Below, piece after piece: positions 32,838 through 41,397 of a DNA stretch of 64,000 bases. How positions within the stretch are numbered: the stretch's first letter is position 1; each line of letters starts with the position of its first letter. The stretch spans positions 1 through 64,000 of the forward strand of contig JAHIQM010000003.1 in NCBI GenBank assembly GCA_018902545.1, written 5' to 3'. This stretch comes from Pseudomonadota bacterium (GTDB lineage: Bacteria; Desulfobacterota; Desulfovibrionia; Desulfovibrionales; Desulfomicrobiaceae). A program made the translations under genes and the position numbers. Below the pieces are notes generated by a model. The model made no database searches, was not told where the DNA came from, and was given only the letters and a program-made list of their open reading frames with translations.

Positions 32838-34573
32838 CAATCCCAGCTCAAGCCGTGCTTCTGCAATCTGCGGGCGATGGTCGGCTGGCTCACGCCGAGG
32901 TATTCGGCCAGGAGGCGTTGGCTGGAGCAGACGCTCATGCCTCGGGCCAGGAGTCCGCGTTCGTGAATGAGCAGTTCCTCCTCAAGGCTTCGCAGAGGCT
33001 CTTCGGCCGCGGCAGCCTTGTCCTGGCTCTTGGACGAGCCCAGGCTCTGCGCCAGATAGTCGTCGAGCTGGTCGCCTTCGCTCATGATGACCGCCTTTTT
33101 CACAAGGCCGATGAGTTCACGCACATTGCCCGGAAAGCTGTGACTCAGCAGGCGTTTCATGCCGGAGTGGGTCATGCGTTTTGCGGTCCCGAACTCGTCG
33201 TTGAAACGGCGCAGATAAAGAGTGGCCAGCTCGAAGATGTCCTCTCCGCGTTCACGGAGCGGGGGTATTTTGAGGGTGAAGGTGTTCAGCCGGTAGAAGA
33301 GGTCTTTGCGGAACTTCTTGGCCTGAACCAGCCTTTCCAGATTGCGGTTGGTGGCGGTTATGACCGCACAGTGTACTTTCTTGGCAACTTCGCCGCCAAG
33401 GGGCAGGTAGGAGCGGTCATCGAGGCATTTCAAAAGCTTGGCCTGCACGGTGATGGGCAGTTCGCCGACCTCGTCCAGAAAGATGGTGCCCTGGCCAGCC
33501 AGCTCGAAGAGACCCGGCTTGCCGCCTCGCCTGGCTCCGGTGAAGGCCCCTTCCTCGTAGCCGAAGAGCTCGGCCTCGAACAGGTTCTCCGGCAGGGCCG
33601 CGCAGTTGACCGGGATGAAAGGCTTGTCGCGGCGCGGGCTGTGCTTGTGGATGAAGGAGGCGAGCAAGCCCTTGCCCGTGCCTGATTCGCCCAGAATGAG
33701 GGCCTCCAGGGTGTCGAGAGTGGCCATTTTGAGGGCCATGGCCAGGAGTCTGCGCATGGCCGGGGATTCGGCCACGATGCCCTTGCTCTCCAGTTCCAGC
33801 ATGGCCAGATCTTTGAGTTCATTCTGGGCCTTTTCCCGGACCCGCTCCTCGCGCAGCAGTTGCTCCTGCAGGCGATTCAGGTCCGTGACGTCGCGCTCAT
33901 TGACCACAACCATGAAGATCTGGCCCGTGGGGTCAAAGGCCGGAGTGCCCGTGACCAGCAATTTCTTGCCCGTGGCCGGGACGTGCTGCACCGCCGAGAC
34001 CTGCTCCCGCCGTTGCAGCACCTCGGTCGTGAGGGGATGGTTGATGAGGCCCAGCGCCACGAGATCGTCCACGGGCCTGCCGACCACATGCCCGGCCTTG
34101 ATGCCCTTGAATCTTTCCGAAGCGCTGTTCATGTCCAGGACCACACCGTCCGCGTCGCAGGTCCAGATGCCGTCGCTGGAGGAGTCGAACATGGCCTGAA
34201 GCTGGCGCAGCAACAGCTCCGTGGAGTTGAGATCACTGGCCGCCTTTTCCAGTTGCCAGCGCTGGTACAGGCAGGCCGTGGCTCCGATGACCCGGCCACC
34301 GGAAGTCAAGGGGGCGAGGTCGCAGAAGAGGCGGAACCCGTGCTCCACAAGGCTGTGATTGTGCTCGGCATCCTTGCTTTCTAGGCATTGGGCCAGAAGC
34401 GGCGCCAGGGCCGGAAAAAACTCGGCGCAGGGTCTGCCGGTCAGATTCCGGTCCAGCCCGAAGAGCTCGCGCGTGGTGCGGTTGACGTGCATGACGACCC
34501 CGTCAGGGTTCACGGCCACAAGTCCGTGAGTCAGGGAGTCAACCAGATCAGCGAGGAATACAGGTGCGTGCAT
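32837..34573 (-). CDS. Sigma-54 activator with two PAS domains and TyrR-like HTH (polyamine cassette)
   Basis: The protein of 578 residues has PAS domains at about 10-110 and 125-240, a short coiled coil, an AAA+ core with GESGTGKG, GAFTGA and FLDEVGE motifs intact, and a C-terminal HTH SQRLLAEYLGVSQPTIARRL of TyrR type. It should bind the ATTC-N6-GAAT sites and open sigma-54 promoters when its PAS domains sense a signal. The ATG at 34573 is preferred to one four codons upstream because AGGA is placed well for it. The pot operon starts just downstream. It is a clear paralogue of the activator at 43290. Confidence 0.88.
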   Translation of the reverse strand: MHAPVFLADLVDSLTHGLVAVNPDGVVMHVNRTTRELFGLDRNLTGRPCAEFFPALAPLLAQCLESKDAEHNHSLVEHGFRLFCDLAPLTSGGRVIGATACLYQRWQLEKAASDLNSTELLLRQLQAMFDSSSDGIWTCDADGVVLDMNSASERFKGIKAGHVVGRPVDDLVALGLINHPLTTEVLQRREQVSAVQHVPATGKKLLVTGTPAFDPTGQIFMVVVNERDVTDLNRLQEQLLREERVREKAQNELKDLAMLELESKGIVAESPAMRRLLAMALKMATLDTLEALILGESGTGKGLLASFIHKHSPRRDKPFIPVNCAALPENLFEAELFGYEEGAFTGARRGGKPGLFELAGQGTIFLDEVGELPITVQAKLLKCLDDRSYLPLGGEVAKKVHCAVITATNRNLERLVQAKKFRKDLFYRLNTFTLKIPPLRERGEDIFELATLYLRRFNDEFGTAKRMTHSGMKRLLSHSFPGNVRELIGLVKKAVIMSEGDQLDDYLAQSLGSSKSQDKAAAAEEPLRSLEEELLIHERGLLARGMSVCSSQRLLAEYLGVSQPTIARRLQKHGLSWD

Positions 34574-34618
34574 GGTGATCCTCATTTGCTGTGAAGCGCG
34601 CAGGGTGTCCCGAAAAAA

Positions 34619-34668
34619 AGGAAAACCCCACGTGTCTGCCGGGCCTTGGCTGACGCGTGGGGTTTTCC
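34619..34668. terminator. Terminator between the second AOR gene and the activator
   Basis: GGAAAACCCCACG and CGTGGGGTTTTCC form a perfect 13-bp stem with a loop of about 24 bases. The A/T tracts lie within the stem ends. It separates the GABA-type cassette from the activator of the polyamine cassette. Confidence 0.75.
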
Positions 34669-34686
34669 AGGCAAAGGGACATGGGC

Positions 34687-36450
34687 TTAGCTCGGCACGC
34701 CGGATTCGTTCCAGCCGCGCAAGGCGTAATAGTCGGCCAGCATGTAGGCCATTTCTTCGGATGAGAGGCTGTGGCCGCTGGGCAGAGCCTCTTCCAGCAG
34801 GCGCCTTGGCAGGTGGTCCTCGCCTGGCGTCTGGCCCTCCCGGATGTTGAATTCACGCACGAGGTCGCGGATGCGGCCTGCCGCGTCTCGAAGTTCGTCA
34901 ACGGAGCAGCCCGCGCCGATCATCTCGGTCATGCCCTGGCTTAAGGTCTGCCAGTCGTACATGTCGCGGTAGAAGCGGCAGAGCACCAGCGTGTCGAAAA
35001 TGGTCAGACGGTCCTCGAAATCGATGAGCATGGCGGCCTTGCCTTCCACGATGTCGGCCGGGATCATTTTCGCCAGCTCGGGCTTGTAGAAGGTGGTGCG
35101 CAGGTGGCAGGCCCCACGGTCGGAGATGGCGTAGGTCAGCCCCATACCCTTCAAGACGCGCGGGTCGTATCCGGCCGGTTCCATGCCCTTGACGTGCACG
35201 GCCAGGTCTTCCAGACCCCAGGCCTTGGCGGCAGGCACGATGCCGTCGGCCAGGACCGCGCCGATGCCTTCGCGTCGGGCGATCTGTTCGATGAGCCGGG
35301 CGACGGCGCGGGCGTTGCCGTAGTCGATGTCGAGGTCGATTTTGCCTCTTTTTGCGGCCTCGATGGCGAAGGCGCAGAGGTTTCCGGCCGTGATGGTGTC
35401 CATCCCCAGGCGGTCGCAGAGGTCGTTCAGGTAGGCGATCTCGTCCATCTCCTCGATCATGCACAGTCCGCCGAAGGAGTAGATGGTTTCGTATTCCGGG
35501 CCTTCGAGTTTGAGGCCCTTGTGGCGACCTTTGGCGAGGGTGGTCATGCGTCCGCAGGCCATGAAGCATTTGGCGCAGGCGTGGGGGGTGACGTCGTGCT
35601 CGCGGTGATAGGTTTCGCCGCTGATCTTCTCCCAGTGGTCGCAGGTCCCCTGGGTCCAGTATTTTGCCGGGAATGCCCCGGCGGTGTTCATGATGGCCAC
35701 CATCATGGTCGTTCCGTAGGCCTTGTAGGCTTTCACGCCAGCGCCTTCACGGTTCTTGAGCATGAAATTCTTTGCGAACTCGGCCACGCCGTCAGGGTTG
35801 GCGGGCTCGCGTTTGCGGTCGCCCTGAAAGACTACGGCCTTGACCATCTTGGCGGCCATGACTGTGCCTGCGCCCGAGCGGCCGGCGCAGCGCCAGTAGT
35901 CGTTGCTGATGATACCGAAGCGCACGCCCTGTTCGGCGGCGGGACCGATGACGGCCGCGCCTTTCTTGGCGTGAGGCAGCTCCGGCATGACGAAACGCTC
36001 AAGGGCCAGATCCTCGGTCTCGAAGCTGTCCTTGCCCCACAGCTCGCCCGCGTCGTGGAAGACGCAGCCATCCGGGTGCACGGTCAGGGCCGTGGGTTTG
36101 TCCGCCGCGCCGCGCAGGACGATGGCGTCAAATCCGGCCGCGTCCATGGCCTCGGGAGCCTTGCCGCCGGAGTAGGACTCGCAGTAGCGCCCCGTCAGGG
36201 GCGACTTGGTGAACACCCCGTAGCGGCTCCCTCCCCACATGCGGGTTCCGCAGAAGGGGCCCGTGGCGAAGATGAGATGATTCTCAGGAGCCATGGGGTC
36301 CACCCCGGCCGGGTTCAGGTCCATGAGCAGCTTCGTGGCCAGGCCCTTGCCGCCCATCCACGCCGTCAGCAGATCGTCGGGCAGCGTCACGATGGTGAAG
36401 GACCGGCTGGTCAGATCAACCAGCAGCATGCGATTATAAAAACCTTTCAC
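34687..36450 (-). CDS. Tungsten aldehyde:ferredoxin oxidoreductase (GABA cassette)
   Basis: This 587-residue AOR has CAKCFMAC at 292-299 with the fourth Cys in LVLCRFYRDM near 490, and LKLEGPEYETIYSFGG as pterin-region signature. It is clearly diverged from the AOR at 25364 and has no ferredoxin gene beside it, so it must use a general ferredoxin or borrow the other subunit. It closes the cassette after livF, which makes succinic semialdehyde, the GabT product, a likely substrate (inference). Confidence 0.9.
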   Translation of the reverse strand: MKGFYNRMLLVDLTSRSFTIVTLPDDLLTAWMGGKGLATKLLMDLNPAGVDPMAPENHLIFATGPFCGTRMWGGSRYGVFTKSPLTGRYCESYSGGKAPEAMDAAGFDAIVLRGAADKPTALTVHPDGCVFHDAGELWGKDSFETEDLALERFVMPELPHAKKGAAVIGPAAEQGVRFGIISNDYWRCAGRSGAGTVMAAKMVKAVVFQGDRKREPANPDGVAEFAKNFMLKNREGAGVKAYKAYGTTMMVAIMNTAGAFPAKYWTQGTCDHWEKISGETYHREHDVTPHACAKCFMACGRMTTLAKGRHKGLKLEGPEYETIYSFGGLCMIEEMDEIAYLNDLCDRLGMDTITAGNLCAFAIEAAKRGKIDLDIDYGNARAVARLIEQIARREGIGAVLADGIVPAAKAWGLEDLAVHVKGMEPAGYDPRVLKGMGLTYAISDRGACHLRTTFYKPELAKMIPADIVEGKAAMLIDFEDRLTIFDTLVLCRFYRDMYDWQTLSQGMTEMIGAGCSVDELRDAAGRIRDLVREFNIREGQTPGEDHLPRRLLEEALPSGHSLSSEEMAYMLADYYALRGWNESGVPS

Positions 36451-36485
36451 GTTCTCTCCTTACGGGTCGCGTTATGATTTGACCG

Positions 36486-36566
36486 TAGGGGCGAAAAATT
36501 GGGGGCGAAAAATTTTTCGCCCCTACACGACGGACGTATTCATCCCTACACGACGAACGTATTCAC
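36486..36566. repeat. Hairpin and 23-bp direct repeats between livF and AOR
   Basis: GTAGGGGCGAAAAATT and AATTTTTCGCCCCTAC pair as an inverted repeat. They are followed by two direct copies, 23 bases apart, of CCCTACACGACGRACGTATT (36521 and 36544), and a degenerate third. The hairpin could slow transcription from livF into the AOR gene. The arrangement resembles a dispersed intergenic repeat. Confidence 0.65.
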
Positions 36567-36593
36567 CCCTGCCCGCCGGAGGCATCCTAATCC

Positions 36594-37304
36594 CTAGATA
36601 CCCAAATATGCCGTCTTTATGTGCGGGTTGTCCATGAGCTCCTTGGCGTCGCCTTCCATGGCCACCCGGCCGTGTTCGAGCACGTAGCCGCGGTCGGACA
36701 GGCTCAAGGAATGGCGTACGTCCTGTTCGACAAGCAGCACGGTCGTGCCCAGGTCGGCGATCATGCGCACTGTGCGGAATATCTCCTGAATGAGCAGCGG
36801 GGCAAGCCCCAGGGAGGGTTCGTCGAGCATGAGCAGCTTCGGCATGGCCATGAGTCCCCGGCCGATGGCGACCATCTGCTGCTCGCCGCCGGACAGGGTC
36901 ATGGCCAGCTGCGCCGCGCGTTCCTGCAGGCGCGGGAACATCTCATAGACCTTGGCCAGGTTCTGAGGAACGTGCGGGTAGGCCCGCTTGTTGTGTCCGC
37001 CCACGATCAGGTTGTCGGCTACGCTCATGAGCGAAAACAGGCGGCGTCCTTCGGGGACATGGATCAATCCGGCCTCGACAATTTCTTCGGGCAGGCGCGT
37101 GTGCATGGGCTGGCCATCGAAGAGAATCTCGCCTCCGGCGGGCTTCAGCAGTCCGGATATGGTGCGCAGCAGGGTGGACTTGCCCGCGCCGTTGCCGCCG
37201 ATGATGGACACGACCTCTCCCTCGTTCACTGTCAGCGAGAGGTCGTAGACCACCTGTACGTCGCCGTAAAAGACGTCAATTCCGCGAATATCAAGAAGCG
37301 ACAT
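36594..37304 (-). CDS. livF: Branched-chain-type amino acid ABC transporter ATPase LivF
   Basis: This ATPase of 236 residues has Walker A GGNGAGKST, signature LSGGEQQMVAIGRGLM and Walker B LLMLDEPSLGLAP, all typical of LivF. The ATG at 37304 is used because a run of G residues lies 6-7 bases upstream; one two codons earlier is also possible. It overlaps livG and pairs with it to power LivHM. In this cassette the substrate could be GABA or another amino acid rather than leucine. Confidence 0.9.
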   Translation of the reverse strand: MSLLDIRGIDVFYGDVQVVYDLSLTVNEGEVVSIIGGNGAGKSTLLRTISGLLKPAGGEILFDGQPMHTRLPEEIVEAGLIHVPEGRRLFSLMSVADNLIVGGHNKRAYPHVPQNLAKVYEMFPRLQERAAQLAMTLSGGEQQMVAIGRGLMAMPKLLMLDEPSLGLAPLLIQEIFRTVRMIADLGTTVLLVEQDVRHSLSLSDRGYVLEHGRVAMEGDAKELMDNPHIKTAYLGI

Positions 37305-38016
37305 ATTCATCCCCCAGGTAAGCCTTGATCACGTTTTCGTCCTTGGCCACGGCCTCGGGCTTGCCTTCGCTTATCTTGCGTCCGAACTGGATGACCACCA
37401 GTTCGTCGGAGAGGGCCATGATGGCGCGCATGATGTGTTCGATGACGAAGATGGTCACGCCCGAGTCGCGCACGGTACGGAAGACATCGATCATTTCGTC
37501 CACTTCCGTGGGGCGAAGGCCCGCCATGACCTCGTCGAGGAGCAGGAGCTTGGGTTTGGTGGCCATGGCGCGTGCGATTTCGAGGCGCTTGCGGTCGGCG
37601 ATGGTCAGGGCGCCGGACTTGAAGTCCTTCTTGTGATCCAGATGCAGGGATTTGAGGATATCAAGGGCGATGGCTTCGGCCTCGTCGGTCTTGTCCGTGC
37701 GGGCGAAGGCCCCGACCATGACGTTGTAGAGCACGGTCTTGGAGGCGAAGGGTTTGACGATCTGGAAGGTCCGGGCCAGGCCTGCGCGGCACAGGTCCCA
37801 GGGTTTGGCGCCGGTGATGTTTGCGCCGTCGAACCAGATCTCGCCGCTGGTGGGCCTGTAGACTCCGGCCACGCAGTTGAAGGCCGTGGACTTGCCCGCG
37901 CCGTTGGGGCCGATGAGGCCCAGGATCTGGCCCTCGTCAATGCTCAGGCTGAGGGAATCGATGGCGCGCAGGCCGCCGAAGTCCATGCTGATGTTGCGAA
38001 GCTCCAAGAGGCTCAC
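37291..38016 (-). CDS. livG: Branched-chain-type amino acid ABC transporter ATPase LivG
   Basis: The 241-residue ATPase has Walker A GPNGAGKST and RTFQIVKPFASKTVLYNVMVG, typical of LivG. The signature position reads SGALTIADRKRLEIARAM, with IADRKR in place of LSGGQ; this degenerate form is common in LivG. Walker B is LLLLDEVMAGL. It overlaps livM and livF by a few bases each. Confidence 0.9.
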   Translation of the reverse strand: MSLLELRNISMDFGGLRAIDSLSLSIDEGQILGLIGPNGAGKSTAFNCVAGVYRPTSGEIWFDGANITGAKPWDLCRAGLARTFQIVKPFASKTVLYNVMVGAFARTDKTDEAEAIALDILKSLHLDHKKDFKSGALTIADRKRLEIARAMATKPKLLLLDEVMAGLRPTEVDEMIDVFRTVRDSGVTIFVIEHIMRAIMALSDELVVIQFGRKISEGKPEAVAKDENVIKAYLGDEYVAS

Positions 38017-39032
38017 TTTGCACCTCCGGTTTTGGTGCTGCAGATGCGGTCTTGCAGGCGGTTGAAGAGGCGCGTGAGCGGCTCGCTCAGGCCCCGCGGC
38101 TGGTAGAGCATGACCACGATGAGGATGACGCCAAGCAGGATGAGATGCATGCCGGGCAGGGTGGCGCTCAGGTAGATGCGGCTGAATTCAGTGACCGGTC
38201 GCAGCATGAGCGCGCCGATGATCGGTCCGGCCAGGGAGCCGCGTCCGCCGATGAGGGCGATGAACGCAAGTTCGAACGAGAGGTCCAGGGTCAGGACGCT
38301 CTTGGGGTAGATGAAGAGGGTCATCTGCGCCAGGAACGTCCCGGCCAGGGCGGTCAGGAAGGCGCTTAAAACCATGGCCGTGACTTTGCATTTGGCCACG
38401 TTCACGCCCAGGGCCTCGGCCGCCTCAGGCTCTTCGCCGCCCGCGCTCAAACTGTACCCGAGTTTTGAGCGGGACAGACGCCAGGTCAGGTAGACCACGC
38501 CCATGAGCATGAAGAGGATGATGTAGTAATACGGTTCCTTGGTGGCGAACTGGAAGGCCAGCAGGCTGCCTTCTCCGGCCGGCAGGGGCGGGATGTTCAG
38601 GCCGCGCGGGCCGTTCAGCTTGAAGGGACCGAGCTGGTCCACGTTCTCGACGATGACCCGCACGCCTTCGACGAAGGCCATGGTCGCCAGTGCAAAATAG
38701 GCTCCGCGCATCTTCAGCGTCGGCTTGCCGATGAGGTAGGCGACGAACCCGGCCAGGCATCCGCCGACGAGCATGCCAATCCAGGGACTGATGCCCCATT
38801 GCAGCCAGAGCACGGTGGAGGTGTAGGCCCCGATGCCGACAAAAACCGAGTGTCCAAGCGGCAGCACGCCCGCGAATCCGCCGACCAGGTTCCAGGTCGT
38901 GGTCATGTAGGCGTAGAGATAGAGCATGATCAGGATGTGCAGGTAGGTCGGGCTGCGCAGAATGAGCGGCAGCGCCAGGGCCGTGAGGACCAGGAGGGCG
39001 AGTCCGGTTTTCTTGAACGATTGGGGAGTCAT
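38013..39032 (-). CDS. livM: Branched-chain-type amino acid ABC transporter permease LivM
   Basis: This 339-residue membrane protein has about nine helices with GGFAGVLPLGHSVFVGIGAY near the N-terminus, and in the middle the EEPEAAEALGVNVAKCKV coupling loop, followed by GGRGSLAGPIIGA, all typical of LivM. The ATG at 39032 has AAGGA upstream; the longer open frame before it overlaps livH and is not coding. Confidence 0.9.
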   Translation of the reverse strand: MTPQSFKKTGLALLVLTALALPLILRSPTYLHILIMLYLYAYMTTTWNLVGGFAGVLPLGHSVFVGIGAYTSTVLWLQWGISPWIGMLVGGCLAGFVAYLIGKPTLKMRGAYFALATMAFVEGVRVIVENVDQLGPFKLNGPRGLNIPPLPAGEGSLLAFQFATKEPYYYIILFMLMGVVYLTWRLSRSKLGYSLSAGGEEPEAAEALGVNVAKCKVTAMVLSAFLTALAGTFLAQMTLFIYPKSVLTLDLSFELAFIALIGGRGSLAGPIIGALMLRPVTEFSRIYLSATLPGMHLILLGVILIVVMLYQPRGLSEPLTRLFNRLQDRICSTKTGGAK

Positions 39033-39042
39033 GAAAATATCC

Positions 39043-39936
39043 TTACCAGTCGTATTTCTGGCCGAAGAGGCCCGATGGCTTGAAGAAGAGCACCAGCAGG
39101 AAGAGGCCGTAGACAATGGCTTCTGTCCAGGTGGAGGTCATGAAATTGGGGCCGATGGATTCGATCAGTCCGATGATCACCCCGCCGAGCAGGGCGCCGG
39201 GAATGCTGCCGAGGCCGCCCAGGACCACGATGACAAAGGACTTCACGTCAAAGGGCACGCCTACGGTAGGGTAGACGTTGTAGACCGGGACCAGGACCAC
39301 GGCCGCGATGCCGGCGATGGCCGTGCCGATGCCAAAGGCCACGTTGAAGATCTTCCACTGGCTGATGCCCATGAGGCTGGCCGCGTCGCGGTCCAGGCTG
39401 GTGGCCCGGATGGCCCGTCCCATGCGCGTTTTTAGCAGGAACCAGTACAGTCCTGCGGCGGTGAGCACGGTGATGATGAAGCCGAACAGCTTGGGCGTGG
39501 AGATGAGAATCTCGCCGATCTCGATCATTTCACCCTTGAGCGGATTGGGGCTCAGCGCCCGGTAGTCGGGGCCGAAGAGGAGCAGGGCGAGGTTGTCGAG
39601 CACGTACCACACGCCTGTGGTCACGATGATGACCGTGATGGGTTCGCGCACGTCCCGCTCGGCCACGAAGATGGGCCGGATCAGCCATTGCTGCATCTGG
39701 TAGCCGAAGAAATACATGATGGGCGCAACCAGGAAGAGCGCCAGGTACGGATGCAGGCCGGTGTAGGCCACGATCCAGTAGGCCACATACATGCCGACCA
39801 TCAGAAATGAGCCGTGGGCGAAGTTGATGATCTTGAGCACGCCGAAGACCAGGGTCAGGCCCAGGGCCACAAGCCCGTAGATGGAGCCCATGAGGATGCC
39901 GTTTATGACATCTTGGAGAAGAAAAATAAGATCCAT
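39043..39936 (-). CDS. livH: Branched-chain-type amino acid ABC transporter permease LivH
   Basis: The 297-residue permease begins with MDLIFLLQDVINGILMGSIY and has GLTLVFGVLKIINFAHGSF, the hallmark LivH start, with a coupling loop MGRAIRATSLDRDAASLMGI and GGLGSIPGALLGG near the end. About eight membrane helices. It lies 70 bases after livK and 10 bases before livM. Confidence 0.92.
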   Translation of the reverse strand: MDLIFLLQDVINGILMGSIYGLVALGLTLVFGVLKIINFAHGSFLMVGMYVAYWIVAYTGLHPYLALFLVAPIMYFFGYQMQQWLIRPIFVAERDVREPITVIIVTTGVWYVLDNLALLLFGPDYRALSPNPLKGEMIEIGEILISTPKLFGFIITVLTAAGLYWFLLKTRMGRAIRATSLDRDAASLMGISQWKIFNVAFGIGTAIAGIAAVVLVPVYNVYPTVGVPFDVKSFVIVVLGGLGSIPGALLGGVIIGLIESIGPNFMTSTWTEAIVYGLFLLVLFFKPSGLFGQKYDW

Positions 39937-40006
39937 GTCCTGATCCTGTTATGGTTGTTCCGGCCGGGGGGAGCCCCGGCCGGAGGGTCAGGTTATCGAG
40001 GCAGGG

Positions 40007-41242
40007 CTATTTCTGCGGCATGGGGAAAACAGGGGTGTAGTCTGCCCGACGAGAAGTCTTGGGCCACACGGTGATGCGCTCCAGTCCCTGGCCCAGGTCG
40101 TTGATCTGCACGATGGCCAGGGCGGCGTTCTCGTTCTGCCCAGTGGCGTCGAACTTGATGGAGTCGTAGGCCACGATGGCAGCGGGACCGGTCTTGAGAT
40201 CGGTGGTGGCCAGGGCGTCGCGGATCTTGGCCGGTTCCAGGGAGCCTGCGCGTTCCAGGGCATCGGCGATGACGTACATGGCCACATAGGCGTCCACGGC
40301 CTCACCGGTCAGGTTGGAGCCGTATTTGGCCTTGTACTTGTCGTTGGTTTCCTTGGCGCCAGGCTTGTTCACGTCTGTTTCCCATTCGACGATGTCGAAC
40401 ATGAACTTGGAGTTGTCACTGGTGCCGCTGATAAAGGTCGGGTCGGCGTGACCGCCGCCGGAACCGAGGATCACCTTGGGGCTGACCTTGTAGTCGGCCA
40501 GGGTGTTGGTGATGAGCACCGCGTCGGCCGCGTTGGAGGTCAGCAGCAGGACGTCGGGCTTGGCGCGACGGATCTTGGTAACCACGGGGGTCAGGTCCGT
40601 GGCTGCGGACGGATAGGGTTCGTCGAGGACGATTTCGTAGCCGGCCTCCTCGGCCAACGTCTTCCACTGGGCAGCGAAGCCGGTGCCCCAGTCGCCGTTC
40701 TCGTAAACGAAGGCCACGGTTTTGAGTTCCGTGCCGAATTCATCCTTCATGTCTTTTAAGAACGTGAACTGGTCGCGGGTCCACCAGGAGTCCTTGGCGG
40801 CGATGCGGAAGACGTATTTGAAGCCGCGTTCGGTGATGGTGTCGCGTACGGAGACGGGCACCACGAAGGGCACGCCGTAGCGTTCGGCCACGGCCGTGGC
40901 CGGGTAGGTCACGCCGGAGTTCCAGCAGCCGGTCACGATATTGACCTTGTCGGTGTTGATGAGGCGCTCGGTCTCGGTCACGCCGACGTTGGGGTCGGAC
41001 TTGGAGTCGGCATAAATCAGTTCCAGTTTGGCACCGCCCAGTGACTTGATGCCGCCGGCGGCGTTGATCTCTTCGACAGCCATTTCACGGGCGTTCTTGC
41101 CCTGCTGGCCGACGGAGGCCGAGGGGCCGGACAGGGGTTCGACGTTGCCGATCTTGACCACGGTCTCGGCCATCGCGGACATGGACATGCCGACCAGGGC
41201 CAGCAGGGTCAGCGCGGCTGTTGCAAGGCTTTTCTTCGTCAT
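40007..41242 (-). CDS. livK: Amino acid ABC transporter periplasmic binding protein (LivK type)
   Basis: This 411-residue protein has a Sec signal peptide (MTKKSLATAALTLLALVGMSMSAMA, cleavage before ETVVKIG) and GNVEPLSGPSASVGQQGKNAREMAVEEIN, the type I binding-protein pattern. GCWNSGVTYPATAVAERYGVPFV is a typical ligand-loop region. The exact ligand cannot be read from sequence; GABA or a related amino acid is suggested by gabT just upstream. A GAGG precedes the ATG. Confidence 0.88.
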   Translation of the reverse strand: MTKKSLATAALTLLALVGMSMSAMAETVVKIGNVEPLSGPSASVGQQGKNAREMAVEEINAAGGIKSLGGAKLELIYADSKSDPNVGVTETERLINTDKVNIVTGCWNSGVTYPATAVAERYGVPFVVPVSVRDTITERGFKYVFRIAAKDSWWTRDQFTFLKDMKDEFGTELKTVAFVYENGDWGTGFAAQWKTLAEEAGYEIVLDEPYPSAATDLTPVVTKIRRAKPDVLLLTSNAADAVLITNTLADYKVSPKVILGSGGGHADPTFISGTSDNSKFMFDIVEWETDVNKPGAKETNDKYKAKYGSNLTGEAVDAYVAMYVIADALERAGSLEPAKIRDALATTDLKTGPAAIVAYDSIKFDATGQNENAALAIVQINDLGQGLERITVWPKTSRRADYTPVFPMPQK

Positions 41243-41370
41243 GGGGTTTCCTCGTTTGGCCCAAAGGGCCGGATGTTGATGTGGGGCGCACATGCGCCGA
41301 ACTCTTCCCGTATCGAATTTCCGCACGTCACCCTGAAGTCTCTCGCCTGCGTGCGGTTCAAGAAATAATT

Positions 41371-41393
41371 TCCGCCTTAAAGTTGAGGCGGGA
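41371..41393 (-). terminator. Attenuator-like hairpin after gabT
   Basis: On the minus strand CCGCCTC, the loop AACTTTAA and GGCGG are followed by AAATTATTTCTT. The stem of 6-7 bp is moderate, so gabT transcripts may partly read through into livK, which has no clear promoter of its own. Confidence 0.5.
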
Positions 41394-41397
41394 TTTG